64,000 nt of DNA, taken from assembly GCF_949987535.1 (NCBI RefSeq), contig NC_080068.1, forward strand, positions 83,043,254-83,107,253, read 5' to 3'. Of this stretch, positions 1-10,379 are shown piece by piece. Position 1 is the stretch's first letter, and the number at the start of each line of letters is the position of its first letter. The position numbers were made by a program, and so were the translations under genes. Source of the stretch: Balaenoptera acutorostrata (lineage: Eukaryota; Chordata; Mammalia; Artiodactyla; Balaenopteridae). Below the pieces are notes generated by a model. That model ran no database searches and was not told the origin of the DNA. It saw nothing but the letters and a program-made list of their open reading frames with translations.

Positions 1-689
1 ATGCAGCCATTTACAAAATGTTGTAGAGAAGATAAAATGAAGGATCACTACATTATTCATTACATAATGCATTATAACCTTATAAACAAAATCAGGTAAG
101 GACAATATGAGAATTAAAAATTTTAGACAAATTAGCTTGCAAACATGTAATCACCTAAATATTAGAAAAAATGAATCCAATAATGCATATATGCATAATG
201 TCATCAGTTGGACTCATCTCAGAAATGCATGAACAGTGTTAACAGTCCATCTATTAATATAACCCAACACATTAAAGATTTTAAAAGGAAAAGATATAAC
301 TGTCTTAATAAATGCATCAATAGAAAACTATTACAGGGACCACTTCTCTAGAATGATTAAGAGAATCCCTCTTAACAATTGCTTTCATTTAGCCTGTCTT
401 TGCCAGCCATGAAAAGGAAGTATCATTCATTTGTTATTAAACATAGGACTTTTGGAAACTCTCCTTATATTCTTAAAGTAGCAAATTCCATGAAGCCTAC
501 TACTTTGAAAAAATGAACAGAATAAGCTTTAAGTATCAATTTTTTTTTTTTTTTACTTAGTTCCTTCATTATATAGAGTTGGAAATTACATAAAAGAAAG
601 GTACAATCACAAGTTTCTAAGTCCTCCTTATTCTCCTAAACTAGTAGTTCCTTTTTGCCTTCAGGTTTTGTTTTTTTTTCCTACCTACC
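1..689. other. Unassigned AT-rich DNA
   Basis: I see no reading frame of interest, RNA gene or recognisable repeat here. The only simple structure is a run of T at about 540-554. A highly decayed old repeat cannot be excluded by eye. Confidence 0.5.
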
Positions 690-1011
690 TATGATAGTTA
701 ATTTTATGTTTTAACCTGACTGGGCTAAGGAGTGTCCGCATAGCTGGTAAACATTATTTCTGGGTAAGTGTGGTGTCTCTGGAAGAGATTAGCATTTGAA
801 TCAGTAACCTGAGTAAAGAAGAACATCCTCACTAAGACGGGTGGGCATCATCCAATGCATCAAGGGCCTGAATAGAACAAAAAGGTGGGAAAAGGGCAAA
901 TTCTATCTCTCTGCTTGAGCTGGAACATTCATCTTCTCCTGCCCTTGGGCACTGGTACCCCTGGTTCTTGAGCTATTGCACTTAAGACAGGTACTTACAA
1001 CACTGTCCCCC

Positions 1012-1061
<50 letters not shown>

Positions 1062-1095
1062 ATATCTTATTGGTTCTGTTTCTCTAAACCTAATT
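690..1095 (+). repeat. Old interspersed repeat carrying a microsatellite
   Basis: The stretch from 'tagttaattttatg' (about 695) through 'gactgggctaagg', 'catccaatgcatcaa' and 'cctgaatagaacaaaaagg' to 'tattggttctgtttctct' matches a dispersed mammalian repeat that I recognise as a pattern but cannot name with confidence. The usual tetranucleotide tract before the 3' end is present as (ATCT)n. It has no coding capacity. The strand is that of the pattern as I remember it. It could be a DNA transposon or LTR fragment. Confidence 0.5.
1012..1060. repeat. (ATCT)n microsatellite
   Basis: About twelve uninterrupted ATCT units are followed by a short 'tatatatc' interruption. The tract lies near the 3' end of the surrounding old interspersed repeat. 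Perfect tetranucleotide tracts of this length are usually length-polymorphic. Confidence 0.95.
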
Positions 1096-2444
1096 TCCTT
1101 AGTTAATTAAAAAAAAAAATTTCCTGCCAAAATTCCATTGTCTTTTCCTTCCATTACGCCCCTTAACACTACCATCACTGCCATTTGCAAAATTTATATC
1201 GAATAATCTAATCTTCACTTACCTTTCTTCTTGGCAGCGAAAAATGATGCAATTATACAATTAGGGCCATCACAGATTTATGATTTCTAGCTTCAGCAAG
1301 AACATAAACATACTTGATAAAATTTAAGGAGAACTAACCAATTAAGCTTTCACAGCTTTAAATATTAAAGCTACAGAGACCTGACAAAAACCACAAAGAA
1401 TTTTAATATTTAAATTGAAATATATATATATATACAATACATACACTCCTGACTCTGTCCCTTTTTGTATTATATGACTTTAAATCGACAATGTGAAGAA
1501 GATACGAATGTCAAAATATTTGCATAATAGCTTTCCAGTTTTTTTCATTTCTTTTCCCTAAAGTAACTGGATCTTTTTTAAAAAGAGTACTTCAGTTTTA
1601 GTTTTGGCTGGAGTTCCAAAGGCAATGAACAATACAATTGATGCTGAGAAACCTAAAATAATCTATGCAGAACATGTTAAGGGCTCATGTAACTGGTCTA
1701 GAGAGTGTCAGTGAGCTTTCATTTCCAAACCTATATTAGTGGGTCAGGTTGCAGAAGCCAGGAAAGAGGCATTTCTTTATACAAAATTATTGAAGCTTGC
1801 TGGGCATTCTTCTCCCATATCTTATTTAAAATATCATTATTCCCCATAGCAAAAGCCTTACCAACTTCTCTCTCTTCAGATTCTTTTTGACAATAGGTAA
1901 CACTTTCCACTAACCACTTTTCTTTTACGATTCTTTGCACTTAGTAGGCACATTATTTTGAACATATTAGCAACTCAGTAAAAATGTTACTCAAACAAAT
2001 GAGAGAAGTCAGGACAGACATAAGGAAATGGTCAACTTTTAGTGTATTAGAAGTTGAAATTAACATCTAGTATATAAAACCATGGAGCCAGAATAGGCAA
2101 TATATGTCATCTGCTGAACTTTCATTTTATAGAAAATAATCTGCTACAAAAAATAAATAAATACATAGGTAGATCGATAGAAAAATAATTCACACAAACT
2201 CACTTTAGTTAAAAATAAAGAATATATAAGAATTAGAGTCAGGTAATAGAGGAGAATAAACTAGTCAGTTAATTAAAAATGAATGGTGAGTATATGATCA
2301 GTTAATCAGCACTTTGTGACCAGTAAAGAAGAGATCTCTTCTATGGCAATATTGTTTCACTAAAACCATGTTACCTGTCATCGAGACATGACAGTCTAAG
2401 AACAAATCCAATGTTTATTTTAATTTGAAATGTATATGTATGTG
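1096..2444. other. Unassigned DNA left of the first L1
   Basis: No supported gene or named repeat. There are short A-runs at 1110-1119, a (TA)n stretch at about 1421-1434, and an A/T-rich segment around 2140-2260. Short frames on both strands at 1705-1940 overlap each other and have no recognisable protein content. Confidence 0.5.
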
Positions 2445-2458
2445 CAATCTCCACTTTT
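2445..2458. repeat. Left target-site duplication of L1 copy 1
   Basis: The 14-base sequence 'caatctccactttt' occurs here and again at 7365-7378, exactly outside the two ends of the minus-strand L1. In element orientation the duplication starts with AAAA. This fits L1 endonuclease cleavage at a TTTT/A-type site. Confidence 0.9.
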
Positions 2459-3061
2459 TTTTTCTTTTCTTTACTTGATCTCTTTAAATGTTTTATTTTG
2501 TTTAACATCTTTATTGGAATATAATTGCTTTACAATGGTGTGTTAGTTTCTGGTTTATAACAAAGTGAATCAGTTATACATATACATATATACCCAAATC
2601 TCCTCCCTCTTGCGTCTCCCTCCCACCCTCCCTATCCCACCCCTCTAGGTGGTCACAAAACACCAAGCTGATCTCCCTGTGCTATGTGGCTGCTTCCCAC
2701 TAGCTATCTATTTTACGTTTGGTACTGTATATAATACATGCCACGCGCTCACTTCGTCCCAGCTTATCCCTCGCCCTCCCTGTGTCCTCAGGTCCATTAT
2801 CTACATCTGCGTCTTTATTCCTGTCCTGCCCCTGGTTCTTCAGAACAATTTTTTTTTTTTTTTAGATTCCATATATATGTGTTAGCATACAGAATTTGTT
2901 TTTCTCTTTCTGACTTACTTCACTCTGTATGACAGACTCTAGGTACACCCACCTCACTACAAACAACTTAATTTCGTTTCTTTTTATGGCTAATATTCCA
3001 TTGTATATATGTGCCACATCTTCTTTATCCATTCATCTGTCAATGGACACTTAGGTTGCTT
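2459..3061 (-). other. L1 copy 1: 3' UTR and A-rich tail
   Basis: Read on the minus strand, this follows the ORF2 C-terminus and ends with the L1 3' signature at 2490-2580 ('acaccattgtaaagcaatta', 'ccaataaagatgtt'), then a long interrupted A-rich tail down to 2459. The same 3' UTR is found in L1 copy 2 (25361-25900) and the truncated L1 at 39437. T-runs at 2838-2861 on the plus strand are the element's internal A-run. Confidence 0.88.
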
Positions 3062-5442
3062 CTATGTCCTGGCCATTGTAAATATAGCTGCAATGAACAT
3101 TGTGGTACATGACTCTTTTTGAATTATGGTTTTCCCAGGGTATATGCCCAGAAGTGGGATTGCTGGGTCGTATGGTAGTTCTATTTTTAGTATTTTAAGG
3201 AACCTCCATACTGTTCTCCGTAGTGGCTGTATCAATTTCCATTCCCACCAACAGTGCAAGAGGGTTTCCTTTTCTCCACACCGTCTCCGGCATTTATCGT
3301 TTGTAGATATTTTGATGATGGGCATTCTGACTGGTGTGAGGTGATACCTCATTGTAGTTTTGATTTGCATTTCTCTAATGATTAGTGATGTTGAGCATTC
3401 TTTCATATGTTTGTTGGCAATCTGTATATATTCTTTGGAGAAATGTCTGTTTAGGTCTTCTGTCCATTTTTGAATTGGGTTTGTTTTTTTGATATTGAGC
3501 TGCATGAGCTGCTTGTATATTTTAGAGATTAATCCTTTGTCAGTTGCTTCATTTGCAAATATTTTCTCCCATTCTGAGGGTTGTCTTTTCATCTTGTTTA
3601 TGTTTTCCTTTGCTGTGCAAAAGCTTTTAAGTTTCATTAGTTCCCATTTGTTTATTTTTGTTTTTATTTCCATTTCTCTAGGAAGTGAGTCAAAAAGGAT
3701 CTTGCTGTGATTTATGTCATACAATGTTTTGCCTATGTTTTCCTTTAAGAGTTTTATAGTGTCTGGCCTTACATTTAGGTCTTTAATCTGTTTTGAGGTT
3801 ATTTTTGTGTATGGTGTTAGGGAGTGCTCTAATTTCATTCTTTAACATGTAGCTGTCCACTTTTCCCAGAACCACTTATTGAACAGACTGTCTTTTCTCC
3901 ATTGCATATTCTTGCCTCCTTTATCAAAAAGAAGGTGACAATATGTCCATGGCTTTATCTCTGGGCTTTCTATCCTACTCCATTGATCTAAATTTCTGCT
4001 TTTGTGCAGTACCATACTGTCTTGATTACTGTAGCTCTGTAGTATAGTCTGAAGTCCGGGAGCCTGATTCCTCCAGCTCTGTTTTTCTTCCTCAAGATTG
4101 CTTTGGCTATTCAGTGTCTTTTGTGTTTCCATACAAATTGTGAAATTTTTTGTTCTAGTTCTGTGAAAAATGCCATTGGTAGTTTGATAGGGATTGAATT
4201 GAATCTGTAGATTGCTTTGGGTAGTATAGTCATTTTCACAATGTTAATTCTTCCAATTCAAGAACATGGTATATCTCTCCATCTCTTTGTATCGTCTTTA
4301 ATTTCTTTCATCAGTGTCTTATAGTTTTCTGCATACAGATCTTTGGTCTCCTGGTAGGTTTATTCCTACATATTTTATTCTTTTTGTTGCAAGGGCAAAT
4401 GGGAGTGTTTCCTTAATTTCTCTTTCAGATTTTTCATCACTAGTGTATAGGAATGCAAGAGATTTCTGTGCATTAATTTTGTATACTGCTACTTTACCAA
4501 ATTCATTAATTAGCTCTAGTAGTTTTCTGGTTGCATCATTAGGATTCTCTATGCATAGTATCATGTCATCTGCAAAGAGTGACAGCTTTACTTCTTCTTT
4601 TCCAATTTGGATTCCTTTTATTTCTTTATCTTCTCTGATTGCTGTGGCTAAAACTTCCAAAACTATGTGGAATAACAGTGGTGAGAGTGGACAACCTTGT
4701 CTTGTTCCTGATCGTAGAGGAAAGGGTTTCAGGTTTTCACCATTGAGAACAATGTTGGTTGTCAGTTTGTCATGTATGGCCTTTATTATGTTGAGGTAGG
4801 TTCCCTCTATGCCTACTTTCTGGAGAGTTTTTATCATAAATGGTGTTGAATTTTGTCAAAAGCTTTTTCTGCATCTATTGAGAGGATCATGTGGTTTTTA
4901 TCCTTCAATTTGTTAATATGGTTTATCACATTGACTGATATTCTTACATTGATGAATCCTTGCATTCCTGGGATAAACCCCACTTGATCATGGTGTATGA
5001 TCCTTTTAATGTGCTGTTGGATTCTGTTTGCTAGTATTTTGTTGAGGATTTTTGCATCTATGTTCATCAGTGATATTGGCCTGTAGTTTTCTTTCTTTGT
5101 GACATCTTTGTCTGGTTTTGGTATCAGGGTGATGGTGGCCTCGTAGAATGAGTTTGGGAGTGTTCCTCCCTCTGCTATATTTTGGAAGAGTTTGAGAAGG
5201 ACAGGTGTTAGCTCTTCTCTAAATGTTTGATAAAATTCACCCGTGAATTGCTCTTGTCCTGGGCTTTTGTTTGTTGGAAGATTTTTAATCACGGTTTCAA
5301 TTTCAGTGCTTGTGATTGGTCTATTTAAATTTTCTATTTCGGCCTGGTTCAGTATTGGAAGGTTGTGCTTTTCTAAGAATTTGTCCATTTCTTCCAGGTT
5401 GCCCATTTTATTAGCATATAGTTGCTTGTAGTAATCACTCAT
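3062..5442 (-). pseudogene. L1 ORF2 remnant: reverse transcriptase and C-terminal domain
   Basis: ORF2p normally carries endonuclease, reverse transcriptase and a Cys-rich C-terminal domain, and copies L1 RNA by target-primed reverse transcription. Only the last two parts remain. The frame 5442-4834 holds RT motifs ('[17 protein letters not shown]', '[11 protein letters not shown]'). A frameshift leads to 4837-4319 with '[11 protein letters not shown]' and the catalytic 'FADDMIL'. Further broken frames at 4132-3842 and 3838-3062 cover the C-terminal region. The Cys-rich motif around 3285-3230 reads C-x3-C-x7-H-x4-W, so the last cysteine is lost. There is no in-frame endonuclease upstream. This is a decayed pseudogene; its large antisense frames, for example 4314-4799, are shadows. 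Confidence 0.92.
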
Positions 5443-5465
5443 GATCCTTTATATTTCTGGGCCAA

Positions 5466-7364
5466 GTGTTCCTATCTTGCTAGTTGTTTGGCATAAGGTG
5501 TCCAGCACTGTGGCTCGCTGGTTATTAAGTGGAGCTGGGTCTTAGCATTGAGATGGAGATCTCTTGGAGAGCTTTTGCTGTTTGATATTATGTGGGGCTG
5601 TGAGGTCTCTGGTGAACCAGTGTCCTGAACTCGGCTCTCCCACCTCAGAGGCTCAGGCCTGACACCCGGCTGGAGCACCAAGACCCTGTCAGCCACTCGC
5701 CTCATAAGAAAGGGAGAAAAAATAAATACATAAATAAAATAAAATAATTAAAATTAAAAATTAAAAAAAATTATTAAAAATAAAAATATAAAAAAATAAT
5801 AAAAAAGGAAAGAAAGAGAGAAAGAAGAGAGCCACCAAACAAAAAACAAATCCACCAATGATAACAGGCGTTAAAAACTATACTAAAAAAAATAAAAATG
5901 GATAGACAGAACTCTAGGACAAATGGTAAAAGCAAAGCTATACAGACAAAATCACACAAAGAAGCATACACATATACATTAACAAAGAGAGAAAAAGGAA
6001 AAAAGTATATATATCTAGATATAAAAAAAAGGAAGAGAGCAACAAAATCTATAAACAAATCTACCAATGATAATAAACTCTAAATACTAAACTAAGATAA
6101 ACATAAAACCAGAAACAAATCAGATGCAGAAAGCAAACCCCAAGTCTACAGTTGCTCCCAAAGTCCACCACCTCAATTTTAGGATGATTCATTGTCTATT
6201 CACGTATTCCACAGATGCAGTGTACATCAAGTTGACTGTGGAGATTTAATGCGCTGCTTCTGAGGCTGCTGGTGGAAATTTCCTTTTCTCTTCTTTGTTC
6301 TCACAGCTCCTGGGATTCAGCTTTGGATTTGGCCCTGCCTCTGCATGTAGGTCGCCTGAGGACGTCTGTACTTTGCTCAGACAGGACGGGTTTAAATTAG
6401 CAGCTGATTAGGGGGCTCTGGCTCACTCAGGCAAGGGGGAGGGAGGGGCACGGAATGTGGGGCAAGCCTGCCACGGCAGAGGCCAGCATGATGTTGCAAC
6501 AGCCTCAGGCACACTGTGTGTCCTCCCGGGGAAATTTTCCCTGGATCATGGGACCCTGGTAGTGGCAGGCTGCACAGGCTCCCAGGAGGGGAGGTGTGGA
6601 TAGTGATCTGCGCTTGCACAAAGTCTTCTTGGTGGCTGCAACAGCAGCTTTAGCGTTTCATGCCTGTCTCTGGTGTCCGAGCAGATAGCCGTGGCTCATG
6701 CCCATCTCTGGAGCTCGTTTAGGCAGTGCTCTGAATCCCCACTCCTCATGCACCCCGAAACAATGGTCTCTTGCCTCTTAGGCAGTTCCAGACTTTTTCC
6801 CAGACTCCCTCCCGGCTAGCTGTGGCGCACTAGCCCCCTTCAGGCTGTGTTCACGCAGCCAACCCCAGTCCTCTCCCTGGGATCTGAACTCCGAAGCCTG
6901 AGCCTCAGTTCCCAGCCTCCACCTGCCCCGGTGGGTGAGCAGACAAGCCTCTCAGGCTGGTGAGTGTTGGTGGGCACCCATCCTCTGTGCGGGAATCTCT
7001 CTGCTTTGCCCTCTGCACCCCTATTGCTGCGCTCTCCTCCGTGGCTCTGAAGCTTCCACCCTGCCCACCCCCTGTCTCCACCAGTGAAGGGGCTTCCTAG
7101 TGTGTGGAAACTTTTCCTCCTTCACAGCTCCCTCCCAGAGGTGGAGGTCCTGTCCCTATTCTTTTGTCTCTGTTTTTTCTTTTTTCTTTTGCCCTATCCA
7201 GGTAGATGGGGAGTTTCTTGCCTTTTGCGAAGTCTGAGGCCTTCTGCTAGCGCTCAGTAGGTGTTCTGTAGGAGCTGTTCCACATGTAGATGTATTTCTG
7301 ATGTATTTGTGGGGAGGAAGATGATCTCCATGACTTACTCCTCCACCATCTTGTAGGTCTCCCC
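5466..7364 (-). promoter_or_regulatory. L1 copy 1: 5' UTR with internal promoter region
   Basis: In L1 this UTR contains the internal RNA polymerase II promoter. The 5' edge (7364) begins gggggagacc and contains CAAGATGG on the minus strand (about 7346-7353), which fits the YY1-type site near the start of many mammalian L1s. The part from 7360 to about 6300 is GC-rich and aligns by eye to 20393-21198 of copy 2. From about 6150 to 5710 it becomes a T-rich (minus strand) low-complexity stretch, followed by about 240 bp that resembles the segment just before ORF1 in other copies. Promoter activity is inferred from the family and has not been shown here. Confidence 0.75.
5706..5815. repeat. AT-rich low-complexity tract inside the L1 5' UTR
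   Basis: Runs of AAAT and AAAAAT units such as 'aaataaataca', 'aaaataaaataatt' and 'aaaaaataataaaaaagg' form an A-rich tract on the plus strand. It lies within the 5' UTR of L1 copy 1 and may have helped create the adjacent internal deletion. Confidence 0.75.
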
Positions 7365-7378
7365 CAATCTCCACTTTT
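7365..7378. repeat. Right target-site duplication of L1 copy 1
   Basis: Exact 14-base match to 2445-2458. It abuts the 5' end of the L1 and marks the insertion boundary. Confidence 0.9.
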
Positions 7379-8165
7379 AGACAACCAAGAATGCATTCAG
7401 CAGTGACATGAATTCATAAATGTGAGTCAGCATCTTTCAAAATCCCAATGTAGTAAGCAAAAAAAAAAAAAAAAGAAAGAAAAAAATGCCTATAGTTTGA
7501 ATAACACTATTGAGGTTTATATTTTGTCATTGGAGTCTAATATTTTCCCAGTGATTGGTAATCCAGAACATGTCCTTTTTTAACAGTGCATATAATGGTA
7601 AGGTTACTTATGTTTAAAGTATGTATGGTTTCATCTGTGGAACTAAATTAGAGGCAATCTATAATGTTGAACTACACTTGTCTGTAAACCCTGTTGGTGG
7701 GTCCTTGCTCTGTTCCAAACATCTGCATAGAATAATCAAGAATAAAGTGGTTTTCTTGTATTTATCGTCTATTAACCAATTTAGATTATGTATTCTGTGA
7801 CTAGAAATAGGAAAGTAATTTAGTAAAACAATAATTGCTTTAATATATATAAAAGATGTACTATGTCATACCAGAGGGAAAATGTGATAAAGTCAAATAA
7901 AATTATTTTATGGTAAACCATACAATGTGGAAGCAGAGAGCAGATAATGTGAATAGGTCAATTAAAATCATCTTATGATAAGCCATACAATAGGAAAAGT
8001 TAAGGCTGTTATGCATGCTCCTGTTTGGGGGATTTTTGTTTTTTTAATATATGCTATTCTTCTGTTTCATTTCTTAATCCTTTATAATTTCTGTACATGA
8101 TCAAACTCTAACAATTCTAGAGTTTATACATGTTTCCTTCTATCCACTGTAACTGTTCCCTTTCC
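7379..8165. other. Unassigned AT-rich DNA
   Basis: No gene is visible. There is an A-rich run with G interruptions at 7459-7487, possibly a decayed retroelement tail. Two similar phrases, 'gtcaaataaaattattttatg' at about 7893 and 'gtcaattaaaatcatcttatg' at about 7957, each followed by 'ataaacca/taagccatacaa', suggest an old local duplication with a period of about 64 bp. Confidence 0.45.
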
Positions 8166-8425
8166 TGCTTAGAAAAATAATTAATCCTTCCAGACACACC
8201 TCAAATATCACTTCTGTGGAGCATTCCTAAAATCTTCCTAATCCTCTTTCCATCTGTTGTAGCACTTTCATTATTCTCTTCCTTTTTATCCTTTATTCTT
8301 TCAGTAGAATCACTATACATTCAATTCTTTGAAGATAAGGGCTATTCCTTAAAATTTTTTAGATCCCTACATGAAACATTGTGTACATGAATTATTCAAT
8401 TAATTTATGAATTAAATTGAATGAG
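8166..8425 (+). repeat. L2 LINE fragment (3' part)
   Basis: Phrases such as 'cacctcaaatatcacttctg', 'gagcattcctaaaatcttcc' and 'tctttgaagataagggctat' follow the order of the L2 3' region (shortage of coding sense, then a short tail ending in aattgaatga). The copy is old and diverged. Family assignment is from memory of the consensus. Confidence 0.6.
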
Positions 8426-8843
8426 ATTTTATATAATTAATTGTTAACTCAGTTAATTGCATATAGGGATGAGGAAAAAATAAAGTGAATTCAAAGGTGA
8501 ATTTAAGAGAATAAGCAGTATTAAGATGTCATATCTATGAAATTATTTGGGGATGGAAAGAGATATAATTCAAGTGGGAAAATGTGGGTCATTAAGAAAG
8601 AGAAAAGGTATACATTCATATTATAACTTGACTTTTTATATTGGTTTTTCCAATGTCAGTGCAAAGGAAGTACCAGAGGGAAGCATTGAGATAGCTTCTC
8701 TGATTTAGATGAAATATCTCTTATAATCATAGCATTTTACAGATGTAAGACACTTCAATAATTATTTGGCCCTGTCAAAAACAAGTATATTTGATGTAAT
8801 TTTCTCCAAGGAGAGGGAGAACATTTTCCTCATTATTTTTTCC

Positions 8844-8859
8844 AATAATTAATGAAAGC
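8844..8859. repeat. Left TSD of SINE 8860
   Basis: 'aataattaatgaaagc' is repeated exactly at 9204-9219 after the SINE tail. Confidence 0.92.
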
Positions 8860-9203
8860 GGGCTTCCCTGGTGGCGCAGTGGTTGAGAATCTGCCTGCTA
8901 ATGCAGGGGACACGGGTTCGAGCCCTGGTCTGGGAAGATCCCACATGCCACGGAGCAGCTGGGCCCGTGAGCCACAATTGCTGAGCCTGCGCGTCTGGAG
9001 CCTGTGCCCCGCGACGGGAGGGGCCGCGATAGAGAAAGGCCCGCGCACCGCGATGAAGGGCGGTCCCCGCACCGCGATGAAGAGTGGCCCCCGCTTGCCG
9101 CAACTGGAGAAAGCCCTCGCACGAACCGAAGACCCAACACAGCCAAAAATAAATAAATAAATAAATAAATAAGAAAATCCTTTAAAAAAAAAAAAATAAT
9201 AAT
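8860..9203 (+). mobile_element. CHR-2-type tRNA-derived SINE with TSD
   Basis: A non-autonomous SINE mobilised by L1 machinery. The head 'gggcttccctggtggcgcag' is followed by a tRNA-like part, a tRNA-unrelated body rich in CpG, a 'gacccaacacagcc' 3' end, and an (AATA)n tail at about 9149-9172. The 16-bp TSD 'aataattaatgaaagc' at 8844-8859 and 9204-9219 is exact, so the insertion is fairly young. It contains a 24-bp internal duplication (9045-9068 and 9069-9092) shared only with the copy at 31765. Antisense and sense frames of about 100 aa in this element are chance products of its GC-rich body. Confidence 0.93.
8872..8925 (+). promoter_or_regulatory. RNA polymerase III internal promoter of the SINE (A and B boxes)
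   Basis: TGGCGCAGTGG at 8872-8882 matches the tRNA A-box pattern TRGCNNAGYGG. GGTTCGAGCCC at 8915-8925 matches the B box GGTTCGANNCC. The spacing of about 33 bp is tRNA-like. The other younger SINEs in the window carry the same boxes, with TGGCACAGTGG at most sites. This is a SINE promoter and not a tRNA gene, because no 3' acceptor half follows. Confidence 0.8.
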
Positions 9204-9219
9204 AATAATTAATGAAAGC
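9204..9219. repeat. Right TSD of SINE 8860
   Basis: Exact 16-base match to 8844-8859. Confidence 0.92.
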
Positions 9220-10379
9220 ATTCATTTCCACATGTTTTGTTGAAGCTACAGGAACTAACCATTCCCATTTTCCTCCTCCTCCTCATCTGTTCAACAATAA
9301 ACTCACTGAAGTCATGACAATATTATTCTTCATCATTTTACTAACATTTTATACACAATATTCATCTTGATTTATATAAAATTAACTCATAAATTATGCT
9401 TATGACCCATCTTATACCAGAGATAATTATTCAGATTAAAGTTAATATATGACTTTTATTTTTGCCATGTAGACACTGCATATCATTTCAGTTCCAAATG
9501 ATGTGTAACGTGGAATGTGATACCAGTGAATTGATTTTAAAGTATGACAGTACTCACAATTAGCAATTAATATATCTAAAGAATTACATCTTTGTTTTTC
9601 ATTTGACTGAAATATTTTCTTCTTTTCATGGAAAAACTTAGTGGAAGTTTTACTGTAAATAATTTTTAAAATACTGTAGCCAAACTACACATATGCTTTT
9701 CAAGTTAATGTGTACATGATTCATGTCCAACTTTTAATACTTCAGTGACATCACTCTTATATAAGAAGCCATAAGAAATTTTTTGCCTGAGCTTTTCCAA
9801 GTAACACAACTTTGCACTCAGACTTGTAGTGACGGTAGAAGTGAAGTGGTGGGGGGAAAAGATATGTGTTGACCTTTTTGCAGAAGCATCATATTTTGAA
9901 ATTAATGGGTGCTTAATGGAAAATGACAAAGTTAATTATAATGTACAGATGAGTAGAGGCTTCTATTTGAAATGTAATCACCTGAGGTGATTTTCTTTTT
10001 ATCTGCTTTCTGACTCCAAAGAACCAAGAAGGAATTCTTTTTCTATTTTGGTTAATTCTATTATCTTGAAAAAAAAAAGTACATCTATTCTAACTTTTAG
10101 ATCTGTCACCTACAAATTAAAGACATAATTATATACAGATAACAGGTTTCTATATGCAATGAAAATACTTATAAACTAGTAACTATGTTTAAGATATTGT
10201 GGTAAAAAGTAAAATAAATACAATTGTGTGTGAATACATGAACGGCCTGAGTTTCTTTAGCTAGGGGTTTCAATATATTTCCTTCCTTGATATTTTGCCA
10301 AATATAGAAAACTATTATTAGTTAGATTGCATCATTTAAAATCCTTGATTACTCTCTTTTCTATGTAGACTTGACAGGT
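9220..10379. other. Unassigned DNA
   Basis: Unique-looking AT-rich sequence with no supported gene or named repeat. A short CTC-rich stretch lies at about 9272-9284. Confidence 0.5.

Larger units (their letters stand above)
2459..7364 (-). mobile_element. L1 retrotransposon copy 1, both ends present, ORF1 and endonuclease deleted
   Basis: This non-LTR retrotransposon reads right to left. It has a 1.9-kb GC-rich 5' UTR (7364 down to about 5466), then an abrupt jump into the reverse-transcriptase half of ORF2 (5442 down to 3062), a 3' UTR, and an A-rich tail at the left edge. The 14-bp TSD at 2445-2458 and 7365-7378 shows that the ends belong to one insertion. A full-length mammalian L1 is about 6-7 kb, and this copy is 4.9 kb. 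The missing middle comprises all of ORF1 and the N-terminal endonuclease part of ORF2. The 5' end is like that of L1 copy 2 at 20393 (shared 'gtggaacarctcctacagaa' region). No autonomous function is expected. Confidence 0.92.

Noticed and set aside
4314..4799. 161-codon open frame on the plus strand
   Set aside because: It is exactly antisense to the L1 ORF2 reverse-transcriptase frame. The translation is a shadow of that sequence with no own family.
8872..8925. tRNA gene
   Set aside because: A and B boxes are present, but the acceptor stem partner and 3' half of a tRNA are not. The sequence continues as a SINE and is flanked by a TSD.
8833..9231. Several frames of 84-132 codons on both strands
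   Set aside because: They lie in the CpG-rich body of a SINE, and equivalents recur at each SINE copy (29441, 31791, 44635). They are by-products of composition.
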